A stretch of DNA of 64,000 nucleotides from Paenibacillus urinalis (GCF_028747985.1 NZ_CP118108.1:1121501-1185500); one strand, 5' to 3'; positions 9,539 through 17,675 are shown, numbered from the stretch's first letter. The notes: a model not told the origin generated them from the sequence alone. Numbers and translations: made by a program.

Positions 9539-10408
9539 TTATACAGCACGGTCTGAGCGAATCGCTTTGAACTGCAAGAAGGTGACCAGTGCAATAATAG
9601 CTAGGAAATAAATCGATGCTGCCGAAGCATGCCCGAAGTTGTAATTTTGATATGCCGAAGAATAAATATACGTCGATAAAATCTCGGTAGAGTAAGCCGG
9701 ACCCCCGCGGGTCATGACATATATCAGGTCAAACGCCTTAAATGATTGAATCGTTGTGTAGGCGATGACCAGTGTAGCTGCCGGTGCCAGCAGAGGCCAG
9801 GTGACGAACCGAAATATTTGCCAGCGGTTGCCGCCATCTAGTCTGGCCGCTTCATTAATTTCTTCCGGAATTCCATGCAGACCGGCCACGAACAGAATAA
9901 CCATCTGACCGATATGCGCCCATGCCTGGATGCCTGCAACGGAATAAATCGCGATGGACGGATCACCCAGCCAGTTGTTAGCAAGGAAGGACAAGCCAAT
10001 ACGATTCAGTACCTCATTGAGCAGCCCCAGATTCGGATCATAGATATAAGTTCCGATAAACCCTACTGCCGCTGAGGACAATATTGTCGGGAAGAAATAC
10101 AATGCCCGCAGGCCGATGTTGGCTTTGGAATTACGGACGAGCAGAAGCGATAGGACCAGTGATACAAGCGTCTGCACAATAACTACACTGAACATGAACT
10201 TCAGATTGTTGCCGATGGCTTTGTGAAAGATCGTGTTTTCCGCGACATTGACATAGTTGCTGAGCCCAACAAAGTTCATCGTATCCGACATGCCGTCCCA
10301 ATCTGTGAAGGAGTAGTAGAGCCCCTGCAAGGTGGGATAAATAAAAAACACGAGATACAAGAGCAGGCCGGGTACGAAAAACCAGTAGATTGATTTGCGT
10401 ACACCCAT
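9539..10408 (-). CDS. Carbohydrate ABC transporter permease (MalF/UgpA type)
   Basis: This 289-residue permease has about six membrane segments and the EAA loop EINEAARLDGGNRWQIFRFV. It starts with MGVRKSIYWFFVPGLLLYL, typical of the first permease of CUT1 importers. Its ATG lies only 2 nt after the stop of the binding-protein gene, with no clear ribosome site of its own, so it is probably translationally coupled. The second permease follows after 34 nt. Confidence 0.93.
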   Translation of the reverse strand: MGVRKSIYWFFVPGLLLYLVFFIYPTLQGLYYSFTDWDGMSDTMNFVGLSNYVNVAENTIFHKAIGNNLKFMFSVVIVQTLVSLVLSLLLVRNSKANIGLRALYFFPTILSSAAVGFIGTYIYDPNLGLLNEVLNRIGLSFLANNWLGDPSIAIYSVAGIQAWAHIGQMVILFVAGLHGIPEEINEAARLDGGNRWQIFRFVTWPLLAPAATLVIAYTTIQSFKAFDLIYVMTRGGPAYSTEILSTYIYSSAYQNYNFGHASAASIYFLAIIALVTFLQFKAIRSDRAV

Positions 10409-10410
10409 AA

Positions 10411-11658
10411 TTACAGGTTCAGCTGCTGGTCAACAATGGCTTGGGCATTCTCAGCAGCCTTCTCCGGTGTAATTCCTGACATCACTTCCTGAATCGAGCT
10501 GGTTACCGCTTTTTGAATCTCAATATTAGTAATGAGGTAACGAGGCTGGAAACGAGTGTTCTTCGTACTCCAGTCACTGATCGCTGTCAGAGCTGGCGAC
10601 GTATATTCAATATCCTTGACAGGGACATCCTGCTCTGTTTCGTTAGCTACCTTGCCTGCAGCTTCTGCCGTACTTAAGAATTCAAGGAATTTCTTCGCTT
10701 CCTCTGGATGCTTCGATTTACTGTTTATGCCCAGCATGAACGTCGTTGTATGAATACCTTCATATGTCGCTTCATCAGCAGGCACTGTGATCGGTGCAAG
10801 CAGATTCAGATCTAATTCAGGGTTACCTGCAAGAATGGCAGACATGGAATAGGAGCCTGTTGCGATCATGGCTGCTTTTTGCTGAGCCATAAGGGCGATC
10901 GCACCATCCGTGTTCGTCCCCAGCGCGCCTTCCTGGAAGTAGCCCTTATCATTAAGCTCCTTGAACTGAGCAAGCGTCTTCACCCACCATTCATCTGTCA
11001 GCTTCGCTTCTCCGGATTCAAGCTTGTCGAAGATTTCTTCATCCGGTGCATTATTCATCATCATCGGATTCATGAATTGACCAGGACCGATATCTGCTCC
11101 AGGGAAGGCAATGGGGATAATGCCCTCGCTCTTCAGCTTCTCACAGAGTGCGAGAAAGCCTTCCCAATCGGTCGGCGGCGTAAGGCCATATTGTTCAAAG
11201 AGTCCGGCATTATATACCGGCACATTGTAGATCAGATTGTAGGGCAATGCATACTGTTTGCCGTCCTTTGCACCGGATTCAATCAGATCGGGCTTGTAGT
11301 TATCGACGAAGGCCTCACCCGTCAGATCCGTATATAAACCGGCCTTCAGAATGGATTCGAACTGGGCTCCCGGGAAGGATGCGAACACATCACCGACCGA
11401 ACCATCCATGAGCTTGGCTTGGGCCGTCGTTTGATACTGCTCGGACGGGAAGGTCTGCATGGTGACATCAATATTAGGATTCTCGGTTTCGAATTCACTG
11501 ATAAGCTCGTTCCATACAGCGGCTTCGCTGTTCCAATGAATAAAGCTGATCTTTACTTTACCGCCTTCCGAGCTGCTATTGTCGCTTCCGCATGCGCTTA
11601 CGACCAGAGATAAAGCCAAGGTAATCACAGCCATCGTGGAACGTTTTTTCTTTTTCAT
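10411..11658 (-). CDS. Sugar ABC transporter substrate-binding lipoprotein
   Basis: This 415-residue protein has a lysine-rich start (MKKKKRS), a hydrophobic segment and the lipobox VVSACGS, so it is a lipid-anchored solute receptor. Family 1 features include FIHWNSEAAVWNELISEFE and the SYSMSAILAGNPELDL region. The start ATG at 11658 has GGAGG seven bases upstream; the open frame runs 27 codons further but without a site. It is the first gene of the importer operon. Its leader contains a terminator-like hairpin (11689-11730). The ligand cannot be deduced. Confidence 0.93.
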   Translation of the reverse strand: MKKKKRSTMAVITLALSLVVSACGSDNSSSEGGKVKISFIHWNSEAAVWNELISEFETENPNIDVTMQTFPSEQYQTTAQAKLMDGSVGDVFASFPGAQFESILKAGLYTDLTGEAFVDNYKPDLIESGAKDGKQYALPYNLIYNVPVYNAGLFEQYGLTPPTDWEGFLALCEKLKSEGIIPIAFPGADIGPGQFMNPMMMNNAPDEEIFDKLESGEAKLTDEWWVKTLAQFKELNDKGYFQEGALGTNTDGAIALMAQQKAAMIATGSYSMSAILAGNPELDLNLLAPITVPADEATYEGIHTTTFMLGINSKSKHPEEAKKFLEFLSTAEAAGKVANETEQDVPVKDIEYTSPALTAISDWSTKNTRFQPRYLITNIEIQKAVTSSIQEVMSGITPEKAAENAQAIVDQQLNL

Positions 11659-11688
11659 GAATAAGCCTCCTCCGTAGTCTACATAAAC

Positions 11689-11730
11689 AAAAAAACGACA
11701 GAAGGATAGATCCTCAGTATCCATTGTCGT
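11689..11730 (-). promoter_or_regulatory. Terminator-like hairpin in the leader of the sugar ABC operon
   Basis: On the minus strand ACGACA/TGTCGT and GGATA/TATCC arms form a hairpin (11695-11730) followed directly by seven T. It lies about 20 nt upstream of the ribosome site of the binding-protein gene, and no convincing gene lies upstream on that strand. It may therefore be a leader attenuator, or a terminator for an unseen upstream transcript. Confidence 0.55.
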
Positions 11731-11739
11731 AGAATTCAA

Positions 11740-12030
11740 GCTTCAAAAGAGCATAAATAAATAACCTACTAAATTAGTTGGAATAGTGTGCATTAGCATC
11801 ATACCACTTCCCGGTATCGTTCAGCAATGTAAATTCGTGTTGTTTGAATTTTGTAATTTTGTGGTTTGCAATGATATTTATCACAACTTCATAAATTATT
11901 AAATCGGTGAATTTGAAACTATATAGACAAATAAAATCATTTTGATCTATATACCCTTGATTGAAGCAGCTAAATGTTTTATGAAATTGATTCACTTATC
12001 ACTTATAATAAAAATTTCTCGGTACAACTT
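11740..12030. other. AT-rich intergenic region upstream of sugar ABC operon
   Basis: The stretch is strongly AT-rich and probably holds the promoter of the sugar importer. The only open frame (11774-11995, minus) has no ribosome site and a composition expected of AT-rich noncoding DNA. I saw no clear structured RNA apart from the hairpin at 11689-11730. Confidence 0.4.
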
Positions 12031-12051
12031 TTTATCATAACCTAGCGAGAA

Positions 12052-12089
12052 GATTCCCGCTTCAAGTGCTTGCTAAGGGGGGGGGAATC
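12052..12089 (+). repeat. Left-end hairpin of the tnpB element
   Basis: GATTCCC (12052-12058) pairs with GGGAATC (12083-12089). An overlapping AGCGAG/CTTGCT pairing is possible. Its position before tnpB matches the subterminal left-end hairpins of IS200/IS605 elements. Confidence 0.55.
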
Positions 12090-12164
12090 GCGTCTTTTTT
12101 TGCCCACTAGACGAACATGTGTGCTATAATCTGTCTTATCATCCATATAAAGGAGGTGTTAGGC

Positions 12165-13253
12165 GTGTTGGTAAAAAAGACTTTCAAGTATCGCATCTAC
12201 CCTAACGATGAACAGCAGTTGCTCATTCAAAAAACGCTGGGCTGTTGTCGTTTTGTCTTCAATCACTTCCTGGAAAAGTGGAATACAGCATATGCCGAAA
12301 CAGGCAAGGGGTTGTCCTATAACCAATGTGCCAAACAACTACCTGTATTAAAAACCTCACTGGAATGGCTTGAAGAAGTAGACAGTACGGCGCTTCAAAC
12401 TGCCGTACGCCATCTTGCAGACAGCTTCGATCGGTTCTTTAAGAAGACAAGCCGTGCTCCGCGTTTCAAAAGCCGCCGCAATCCTGTTCAGAGCTACACG
12501 GCTAAGCAAACGAACGGGAATATTGCGATCCGTGGCCATGAGGTCAAGCTTCCGAAGCTCGGGTGGATGCGCTTTGCCAACTCCAGGGCATGCGAAGGTC
12601 GCATCATTTCAGCGACGATGCGGCGCCATGCGTCAGGCAAGTATTTCGTCTCCATCCTTTGTGAAGTGGAGCAAGAGCCGCTTCCTGCCGCACATAAGCA
12701 TATCGGCATTGACTTGGGTTTAAAGGCATTTGCCGTCTGTTCAGATGGGCTGCGTGTAGAAAGCCCAAAGGCATTTTGCCGCTATGAAAAGAAGTTAGCC
12801 TTCTGGCAGCGCCGCATGAGCCGCCGTACAAAGGGAGGCTCGAATTGGCATAAAGCCAAGGTGAACGTCGCTCGCATTTACGAGAAGATCGCGAACATTC
12901 GCCAGAACTTCCTGCAGCAGCTGACAACCAAGCTGATTCGCGAAAACCAAACGATCACCATAGAAGGCTTAGATGTGGTGAACATGCTCAAAAACACGAA
13001 GCTTGCGAAATCAATCGCGGATGCGTCGTGGGGTGAATTTGAACGCCAGCTTACTTATAAAGCGAAATGGTATGGACGTACGTTGAAGTTTGCGGAACCC
13101 TTCGCACCGACAAGCCAGACCTGCCATGTATGTGGCTTTGTAAATCCAAAGGTCAAACATTTGTCTATACGGGAATGGAATTGCCCATCCTGCAAGACGA
13201 GCCATGATCGGGACAACAATGCCGCTCAAAATATTAAGCGAGTTGCTATATAG
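12165..13253 (+). CDS. tnpB: TnpB, RNA-guided endonuclease of IS200/IS605 family
   Basis: This 362-residue protein is full length and appears catalytically intact. It has the N-terminal OrfB helix-turn-helix region (FKYRIYPNDEQQLLIQ) and a split RuvC nuclease with Asp183 (GIDLGLKAF), Glu267 (TIEGLD) and Asp350 (HDRDNNAAQNI). A zinc ribbon uses Cys320, Cys323, Cys340 and Cys343. The start is the GTG at 12165, eight bases after AGGAGG; the upstream frame lacks a site. TnpB proteins are known to cut DNA guided by an RNA made from the element's right end, which helps retain the element. No frameshift is seen. Confidence 0.93.
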   Translation: MLVKKTFKYRIYPNDEQQLLIQKTLGCCRFVFNHFLEKWNTAYAETGKGLSYNQCAKQLPVLKTSLEWLEEVDSTALQTAVRHLADSFDRFFKKTSRAPRFKSRRNPVQSYTAKQTNGNIAIRGHEVKLPKLGWMRFANSRACEGRIISATMRRHASGKYFVSILCEVEQEPLPAAHKHIGIDLGLKAFAVCSDGLRVESPKAFCRYEKKLAFWQRRMSRRTKGGSNWHKAKVNVARIYEKIANIRQNFLQQLTTKLIRENQTITIEGLDVVNMLKNTKLAKSIADASWGEFERQLTYKAKWYGRTLKFAEPFAPTSQTCHVCGFVNPKVKHLSIREWNCPSCKTSHDRDNNAAQNIKRVAI

Positions 13254-13378
13254 CTGCTCGCTTAACAAGTTGTGGGAACCGCAGCTTCTCTTGGGGGACT
13301 GCACAAGCAGGACAACTTCAAACCGATGGGTTTGACAATCCAAGAATCCCCTACCTCTTTAGGTGGTGGGAGTGTTCA
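13254..13378 (+). ncRNA. Probable omega/reRNA region and right end of the tnpB element
   Basis: In IS605-type systems the guide RNA comes from the 3' part of tnpB through the right end, with the flanking host DNA acting as guide. Here the 125 nt after tnpB contain complementary segments and the conserved terminal hairpin CCCCTACC/GGTGGTGGG, ending in TTCAA. By analogy the guide would begin at about 13379-13381. Presence and boundaries of the RNA are inferred from family knowledge. Confidence 0.5.
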
Positions 13379-13441
13379 AGGGAAGTTACGTTTATATTAG
13401 GTAAGACGACGTTATACGGCAGAGAAATAGGGGGCATTTGA

Positions 13442-14875
13442 GTGTCAGATATAAAGAAAACTGCAAATCAAGGGGAGCCAGTATCCTCCAAGTGGGGTTT
13501 ATGGTTTGGAAAAAGCATTCAAATCTGCTTAATGTATGTTGTGTTGACATTCTTTATCGGGGGGGTTGTAGGGGTTCCGGCAGGAAAGCTGCTGTTGCAT
13601 CATCAAGTACCAGATCTTGGCGTTTTTCTGATTGCGGCAGTTTATTTCTATTTAATGGTTACTGTGTTTGTAAGTTTTGGGGCTTATGTAACTAGAGATA
13701 CAGGTGCGTATTCGCGAATACTTCTGCTGTCGATTATTCCGCTGCTCGGATTTGCTCTCTATTATTGGGGATTGGGGATGCAGCTGTCAGATGGAGATGC
13801 GAGGGAGCTGTGGAGCTCGTCCTGGATGTGGTATTCGCTGAACCTCTACTGGGCTAACCCGGTATTGAAAGTATTATCTGCTTATGGTGGGGGGATGACT
13901 GTTGTCACGTTAGTTATGGCGCTTGTCCCGAGTATTAGTATCTTGCTTGGTATCGTGCTGCAAAGGAAAGTTAAGGTAGCCGTGAGTAATCGTACTCGCA
14001 TTCTCGTATGGGGGGCGTTCCCTATACTGAGTGTCCTCGCTCTGCTGATCTTCATCGTGGTGCCAAAGGGGAGCTATACCGTTCACCAGTATCCGCAAAT
14101 TGATGGTGCGACAGCTGCCATTCCTTTTGCCGAGAAGCTGAAGAGTGAATTAACGGGTGTTAATCAGCTAAGGGCAGCGGATGACACCCGGTTTAACACG
14201 ACGCATCAGGCCTATCTAAACCTTATCGAAGGCAGAGCGGATCTTATCTTTGTGGCAGGTCCTTCTGAAGATGAGGTTTCCACGGCAACCAAAAATGGGG
14301 TAGAGCTCGAACTTCATCCCGTGGGGAAGGATGCCTTTATATTTTTGGTCAACGATCATAATCCGATCAGCGGTCTGTCAACAGAGCAGATTCAGGATAT
14401 ATATGGCGGATTTATTACGAACTGGAGTGAGGTAGGAGGCAGAAATGAGCCGATACTAGCTCTGCAGCGTGAGGCCAATTCCGGCAGTCAGACCTTTATG
14501 GAAAAAGGAGTCATGGTCGATGCGGTACTTACGGAGGTGCCGAAGGAACAGAAGGTCAGCCTGATGGGCGGCTTGATTGACCGAGTTGCCGCATATAACA
14601 ATGAAGAGAACGCCATCGGGTATTCATTTCATTATTATGCGAGCGAGATGTATCAGAAAGAAAACGTTAAATTTTTGGCAATCGATGACGTGATGCCGAA
14701 CAGGGACTCGATACGTTCTGGCGAATATCCGTACACTGCTGAGCTCTATGCTGTAACCCGATCGGATCTGCCGGAGGATCATGCAGCACGGGAGATAGTG
14801 GAGTGGCTTCAAGGAGAGGAAGGTCAGGAGGTTGTGGAAGAGGGCGGATTTATTGCTGTGGGTGATGATGAGTAA
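13442..14875 (+). CDS. Membrane protein fused to a phosphate-binding (PstS-like) domain
   Basis: This 477-residue protein starts at GTG 13442, seven bases after AGGGGG. Residues ~25-210 contain about six hydrophobic segments. The remaining ~260 resemble a PstS-type periplasmic binding domain: ADLIFVAGPSEDE, then NPISGLSTEQIQDIYGGFI, TNWSEVGG and REANSGSQTFMEKG, the pattern of phosphate receptors. The usual lipoprotein receptor is thus replaced by a multi-pass anchor. No pstCAB genes are nearby. It could tether a phosphate sensor to the membrane or feed a remote permease. Confidence 0.8.
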   Translation: MSDIKKTANQGEPVSSKWGLWFGKSIQICLMYVVLTFFIGGVVGVPAGKLLLHHQVPDLGVFLIAAVYFYLMVTVFVSFGAYVTRDTGAYSRILLLSIIPLLGFALYYWGLGMQLSDGDARELWSSSWMWYSLNLYWANPVLKVLSAYGGGMTVVTLVMALVPSISILLGIVLQRKVKVAVSNRTRILVWGAFPILSVLALLIFIVVPKGSYTVHQYPQIDGATAAIPFAEKLKSELTGVNQLRAADDTRFNTTHQAYLNLIEGRADLIFVAGPSEDEVSTATKNGVELELHPVGKDAFIFLVNDHNPISGLSTEQIQDIYGGFITNWSEVGGRNEPILALQREANSGSQTFMEKGVMVDAVLTEVPKEQKVSLMGGLIDRVAAYNNEENAIGYSFHYYASEMYQKENVKFLAIDDVMPNRDSIRSGEYPYTAELYAVTRSDLPEDHAAREIVEWLQGEEGQEVVEEGGFIAVGDDE

Positions 14876-14898
14876 AAGAATAAAAGATTAAAAGATAG

Positions 14899-15125
14899 TG
14901 CTGGCTCAAGGGTGCTGCGTTCGCGAAAGTTTCGTCCGATCGTTCTTGTCCGGGAATGGCATAGGATTAGATAGGAAGGAAGCCATTCCCTCCCAAATAC
15001 GAGCGCTACGCTTCTCCCGACAACTTTTCGCTCCCTCCGCAGGGGAGCCAGCAAAAGAAGCATCTCTTCCTCATCTTCGATTGGAAGAGGAGTTTGGAGA
15101 AGTCCGGCGTGTGAGGCAGCCGGAC
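14899..15125 (-). repeat. Three-hairpin structured repeat, copy C (inverted)
   Basis: Read on the minus strand this is: a GTCCGGC/GCCGGAC hairpin (15102-15125), a CTCTTCC/GGAAGAG hairpin (15064-15089), and a long hairpin (14899-15053) closed by TGCTGGCTC/GAGCCAGCA. The core of the long hairpin carries AGAAGCG, GCTCGTATTTGG, an inner GGGAATGGC/GCCATTCCC stem and AAGAACGATCGGACG. The same layout and core occur at 24173-24683 and 50860-51372. It sits between the phosphate-binding fusion gene and gene relic R1. No protein is encoded convincingly. Confidence 0.8.
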
Positions 15126-15153
15126 ACTCTTGGGTGAGGGTGAAGAAAGACCG

Positions 15154-15336
15154 GATATTGTACTGGATGAAATCGTGCAGGATTTTGATTATAGATTCCC
15201 TGATTCGAAGGGAAAATCTATTTCGATCGATATATGTGAATGGACGTTAGATCCGAAATTCAAAGCTTTTGGTTTGTTTTCTAATAGAGAGAAATTCTAC
15301 TCAGATAAGGGGTACGATATCGATTGTTCCTTTTAG
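15154..15336 (+). pseudogene. Gene relic R1: C-terminal fragment of an unknown protein
   Basis: The frame from 15154 to the TAG at 15336 encodes LDEIVQDFDYRFPDSKG, then IDICEWTLDP, and a tail ending in CSF. It clearly resembles relic R2 at 17496-17675 (LDEIV.DFD.RFPD, D.CE, F..R..Y pattern). Only the last ~60 residues of the ancestral protein remain. Structured repeat C lies where the upstream part should be. A start at 15130 is possible but has no good ribosome site, so a small functional protein is less likely than a remnant. I do not recognise the family. Confidence 0.6.
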
Positions 15337-15378
15337 AAAGATGTGGCGGCCAATAATAAGGGTAAGGCGGGCTATTTT

Positions 15379-16296
15379 ATGAAACTGGAGCGGTTAATCT
15401 CGATCATATACAAGCTGTTGAATCACGAAGTCCTGTCAGCCTCCAAGCTGGCTGAAGAGTATGAGGTATCCCAACGAACCATTTATCGGGATATTGATGT
15501 GATCTGTGCGGCAGGCTTTCCGGTCGTATCCTATCAAGGGACGAATGGCGGATACGGTATGATGGACGGTTACAAAATGGATAAAAGCCTGCTCGGCTCG
15601 TTTGACGTGCATTCCTTGATTACGGTGCTGAGAAGTCTCTCCACTATTTTTGAGGACGAGCGAGTACAAGGAACCATTGAAAGACTACAGACGGTTGCGC
15701 CCGCGCAACAAAGCACGATTCTGTCGGTGAATTTGGATACCCGCCGTACAGATCATGATGCACTTCGTCATTTGCGAACAGCGATTGCCGGGCGGAATGT
15801 TGTTCGCTTTGATTATATTAATGCAAATAATGAACGTACGACCCGTGAGCTTGAACCGCTGCAGCTTCATTTTAAATATCGGAATTGGTACATTTATGGA
15901 TACTGCCGAGCTCGTCAGGATTATCGGGAGTTTCGTTTGTCGCGGCTGATGAATTTGAACAAGACGGAATTAACCTTTGAGCCGCATCAAGGGGTGCTGA
16001 AGGAGATCGACGTATCAAACAAGCGGTGGGAGAAACAATTGGAGGAAGTTGTAGTTCGAGTGGGGCCGGAGGCTTTGGCAGAAGCGATGGATCAGTTCCA
16101 TCAGGTAGACAAAGAGCCTCATGCGGATGGAAGCATGACGATGCGGATCCCTGTCTATCAGCCATTAACAGCTCGCTGGCTGTGGACAATCCTGCTCAGT
16201 TTTGGCGGCGGCGCTGAGGTCCTTGAGCCTCCTTCTCTGCGTGGTATCCTCAAAGAACAGCTCCAAAAAGCACTCCAATTATATGAAGATGTGTGA
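15379..16296 (+). CDS. HTH/WYL-domain transcriptional regulator (YafY type)
   Basis: This 305-residue regulator has an N-terminal winged helix (SASKLAEEYEVSQRTIYRDIDVICAAG) and a WYL-type ligand-sensing domain in the middle. That domain has the YRNWYIYGYCRARQDYREFRLSRL block in place of the exact W-Y-L. A C-terminal extension follows. I prefer the ATG at 15379 (MKLERLIS), which matches how this family begins, over a GTG 36 bp upstream. It is followed after 84 bp by a DinB-like gene and then a YdeI-like gene in the same direction, which it may regulate. The cassette is bracketed by two gene relics. Confidence 0.88.
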   Translation: MKLERLISIIYKLLNHEVLSASKLAEEYEVSQRTIYRDIDVICAAGFPVVSYQGTNGGYGMMDGYKMDKSLLGSFDVHSLITVLRSLSTIFEDERVQGTIERLQTVAPAQQSTILSVNLDTRRTDHDALRHLRTAIAGRNVVRFDYINANNERTTRELEPLQLHFKYRNWYIYGYCRARQDYREFRLSRLMNLNKTELTFEPHQGVLKEIDVSNKRWEKQLEEVVVRVGPEALAEAMDQFHQVDKEPHADGSMTMRIPVYQPLTARWLWTILLSFGGGAEVLEPPSLRGILKEQLQKALQLYEDV

Positions 16297-16380
16297 CAGA
16301 CAGCTGTCATACATCTTTTTTTATTATATCTACAGGAACGATTCAAATAATTTATAAAAACCCAAAAGGAGTCGATACGA

Positions 16381-16893
16381 ATGACGAATTATCCTGTAGA
16401 AATGTTTAATTATCATACCTGGGCTACCCAAACCATACTACGTAGAATGAAGGAACTTCCTTCCTCTGTGCTCTCAGAAAATGTGAACAGCTCGTTTCCC
16501 ACCATTGCCCATGCACTCAGTCATATCTATGCCGTGGATAAAATGTGGTATTTGGTGTTAACAGGCATGGAAATGCCAGATGCGTTTCAAGCATGTATGT
16601 CGATCAATGAGCGTGTTCTTCATTCAGTGGATGAATATGCGAGCTCTTATGATGAGTTAGCGGAGCGCTATTCAGAATGGCTCTCAGCCCAAACCGATTT
16701 AGAACAGACGATCCTGCTAAATAATCCATTCGCCGGAGTCCGTCAAACCCGCTTATCGGAAATATTGATGCATGTCGTTAATCACGGAACCTATCACAGG
16801 GGCAATGTATCGACCATGCTGCGTCAGCTCGGTCATGCATCTACGATGAACGATTATTCGTTTTATTGGTACCAGGAAGCTGCGAAGGTATGA
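16381..16893 (+). CDS. DinB-like (bacillithiol transferase fold) protein
   Basis: This 170-residue protein fits the DinB/YfiT four-helix family. The three metal-binding histidine positions appear as the His of ALSHIYAVDKMW and two in HVVNHGTYHRGN. Members bind nickel or zinc and some transfer bacillithiol to damaged or toxic compounds, but most are uncharacterised. AGGAG lies nine bases before the ATG. It is encoded between a WYL regulator and a YdeI-like protein, suggesting a stress-response cassette. Confidence 0.87.
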   Translation: MTNYPVEMFNYHTWATQTILRRMKELPSSVLSENVNSSFPTIAHALSHIYAVDKMWYLVLTGMEMPDAFQACMSINERVLHSVDEYASSYDELAERYSEWLSAQTDLEQTILLNNPFAGVRQTRLSEILMHVVNHGTYHRGNVSTMLRQLGHASTMNDYSFYWYQEAAKV

Positions 16894-16919
16894 ATCGATA
16901 AAGGAAGATGATTTATTTG

Positions 16920-17489
16920 ATGAAGATGGATAATCTGCTGTCTGTTACATCAAGAGAAGGTTTGAGGGTGTGGCTGCAGGAGAATGGAAACAGTGAAAAA
17001 TCTTGCTGGGTTGTCGTGAGCCTGACACTACAGCCAGATACCATTCTGTATTTGGACGCGGTGGAAGAATGTTTGTGTTTTGGATGGATTGATGGGCTTA
17101 AGAAGAAAATATCGCAGACGGAAATGGCGCAGAGGTTGTCGCCCAGAAGTAAAAAGAGCTCTTGGACGGAGCTTAATAAAGAACGTGTCCGCCGTCTCGA
17201 GAAGCTGGGCTTGATGATGAATGAAGGGAGAAAGGTGCTTCCTGATATGAATCCTGATTCTTTTGTAATCGACCAGATTATAGACAGCAGGCTCAAAGAG
17301 GATAAGAGAGTGTATAATAATTTCTTGGCTTTTCCAGCCCTGTATCAAAGAATACGAATCGACACGATACAAAGTGTCCGGAACGAGCCTGATCTGTATA
17401 ACAGCAGGTTAGTCAAATTATTAGCTCACACGAAAAAAAACAAGATGTACGGACAATGGCATGATAATGGGCGACTCCTAGATTATTAG
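16920..17489 (+). CDS. YdeI/OmpD-associated family protein
   Basis: The protein of about 189 residues has the family hallmark ECLCFGWIDGLKKKI followed by QRLSPRSKKSSWTELNKERVRRLEKLG. In other bacteria YdeI-type proteins are linked to resistance to cationic peptides or bacteriocins; the biochemical role is unclear. ATGs at 16908, 16920 and 16926 are all in frame. The AAGGA at 16901 is too close to the first, so I chose 16920, with low certainty. It is the last gene of the WYL cassette, and the second gene relic begins 6 nt after its stop. Confidence 0.82.
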   Translation: MKMDNLLSVTSREGLRVWLQENGNSEKSCWVVVSLTLQPDTILYLDAVEECLCFGWIDGLKKKISQTEMAQRLSPRSKKSSWTELNKERVRRLEKLGLMMNEGRKVLPDMNPDSFVIDQIIDSRLKEDKRVYNNFLAFPALYQRIRIDTIQSVRNEPDLYNSRLVKLLAHTKKNKMYGQWHDNGRLLDY

Positions 17490-17495
17490 ATATGA

Positions 17496-17675
17496 TACTA
17501 TTTAGATGAAATTGTAGAAGACTTTGATCGGCGGTTTCCGGATGCTGTTAAAAAGACGATCTATGTGGATACGTGTGAGCTTGAACTTCAAAGTGATTAT
17601 AAGCCAATGTCTATATTTAATGAAAGGGATAGTTACTACCTTAAAAGGAATTACACAATACTTACCTTCTTTTAA
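17496..17675 (+). pseudogene. Gene relic R2: C-terminal fragment related to R1
   Basis: The frame opens right after a TGA (17493-17495) and ends at TAA 17673-17675, encoding YYLDEIVEDFDRRFPDAV, then VDTCELELQSDYKPM and a tail ending in FF. It has no start codon or ribosome site at its beginning. About 24 of 58 positions match relic R1 at 15154-15336. Both relics keep the same C-terminal part of one unknown family and point the same way on either side of the WYL-DinB-YdeI cassette. Confidence 0.6.

Larger units (their letters stand above)
12031..13378 (+). mobile_element. IS200/IS605-type element carrying only tnpB
   Basis: The element contains a single tnpB gene between recognisable subterminal structures. 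On the left is a hairpin with GATTCCC/GGGAATC arms (12052-12089). On the right is the conserved GAATCCCCTACC...GGTGGTGGG hairpin ending in AGTGTTCAA near 13378. No tnpA (Y1 transposase) is present, so movement would need one in trans. The left boundary is uncertain; a TTTAT at 12031-12035 could be the target motif. The right-end sequence also matches the position of the omega/reRNA scaffold of TnpB systems. Confidence 0.75.

Noticed and set aside
11774..11995. Minus-strand open frame of 73 codons upstream of the sugar importer
   Set aside because: Very AT-rich, no ribosome site, and no recognisable domain; best seen as noncoding promoter region.
14898..15137. Plus-strand open frame of 79 codons
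   Set aside because: It lies wholly over the long hairpin of repeat C; the frame is a by-product of that sequence.
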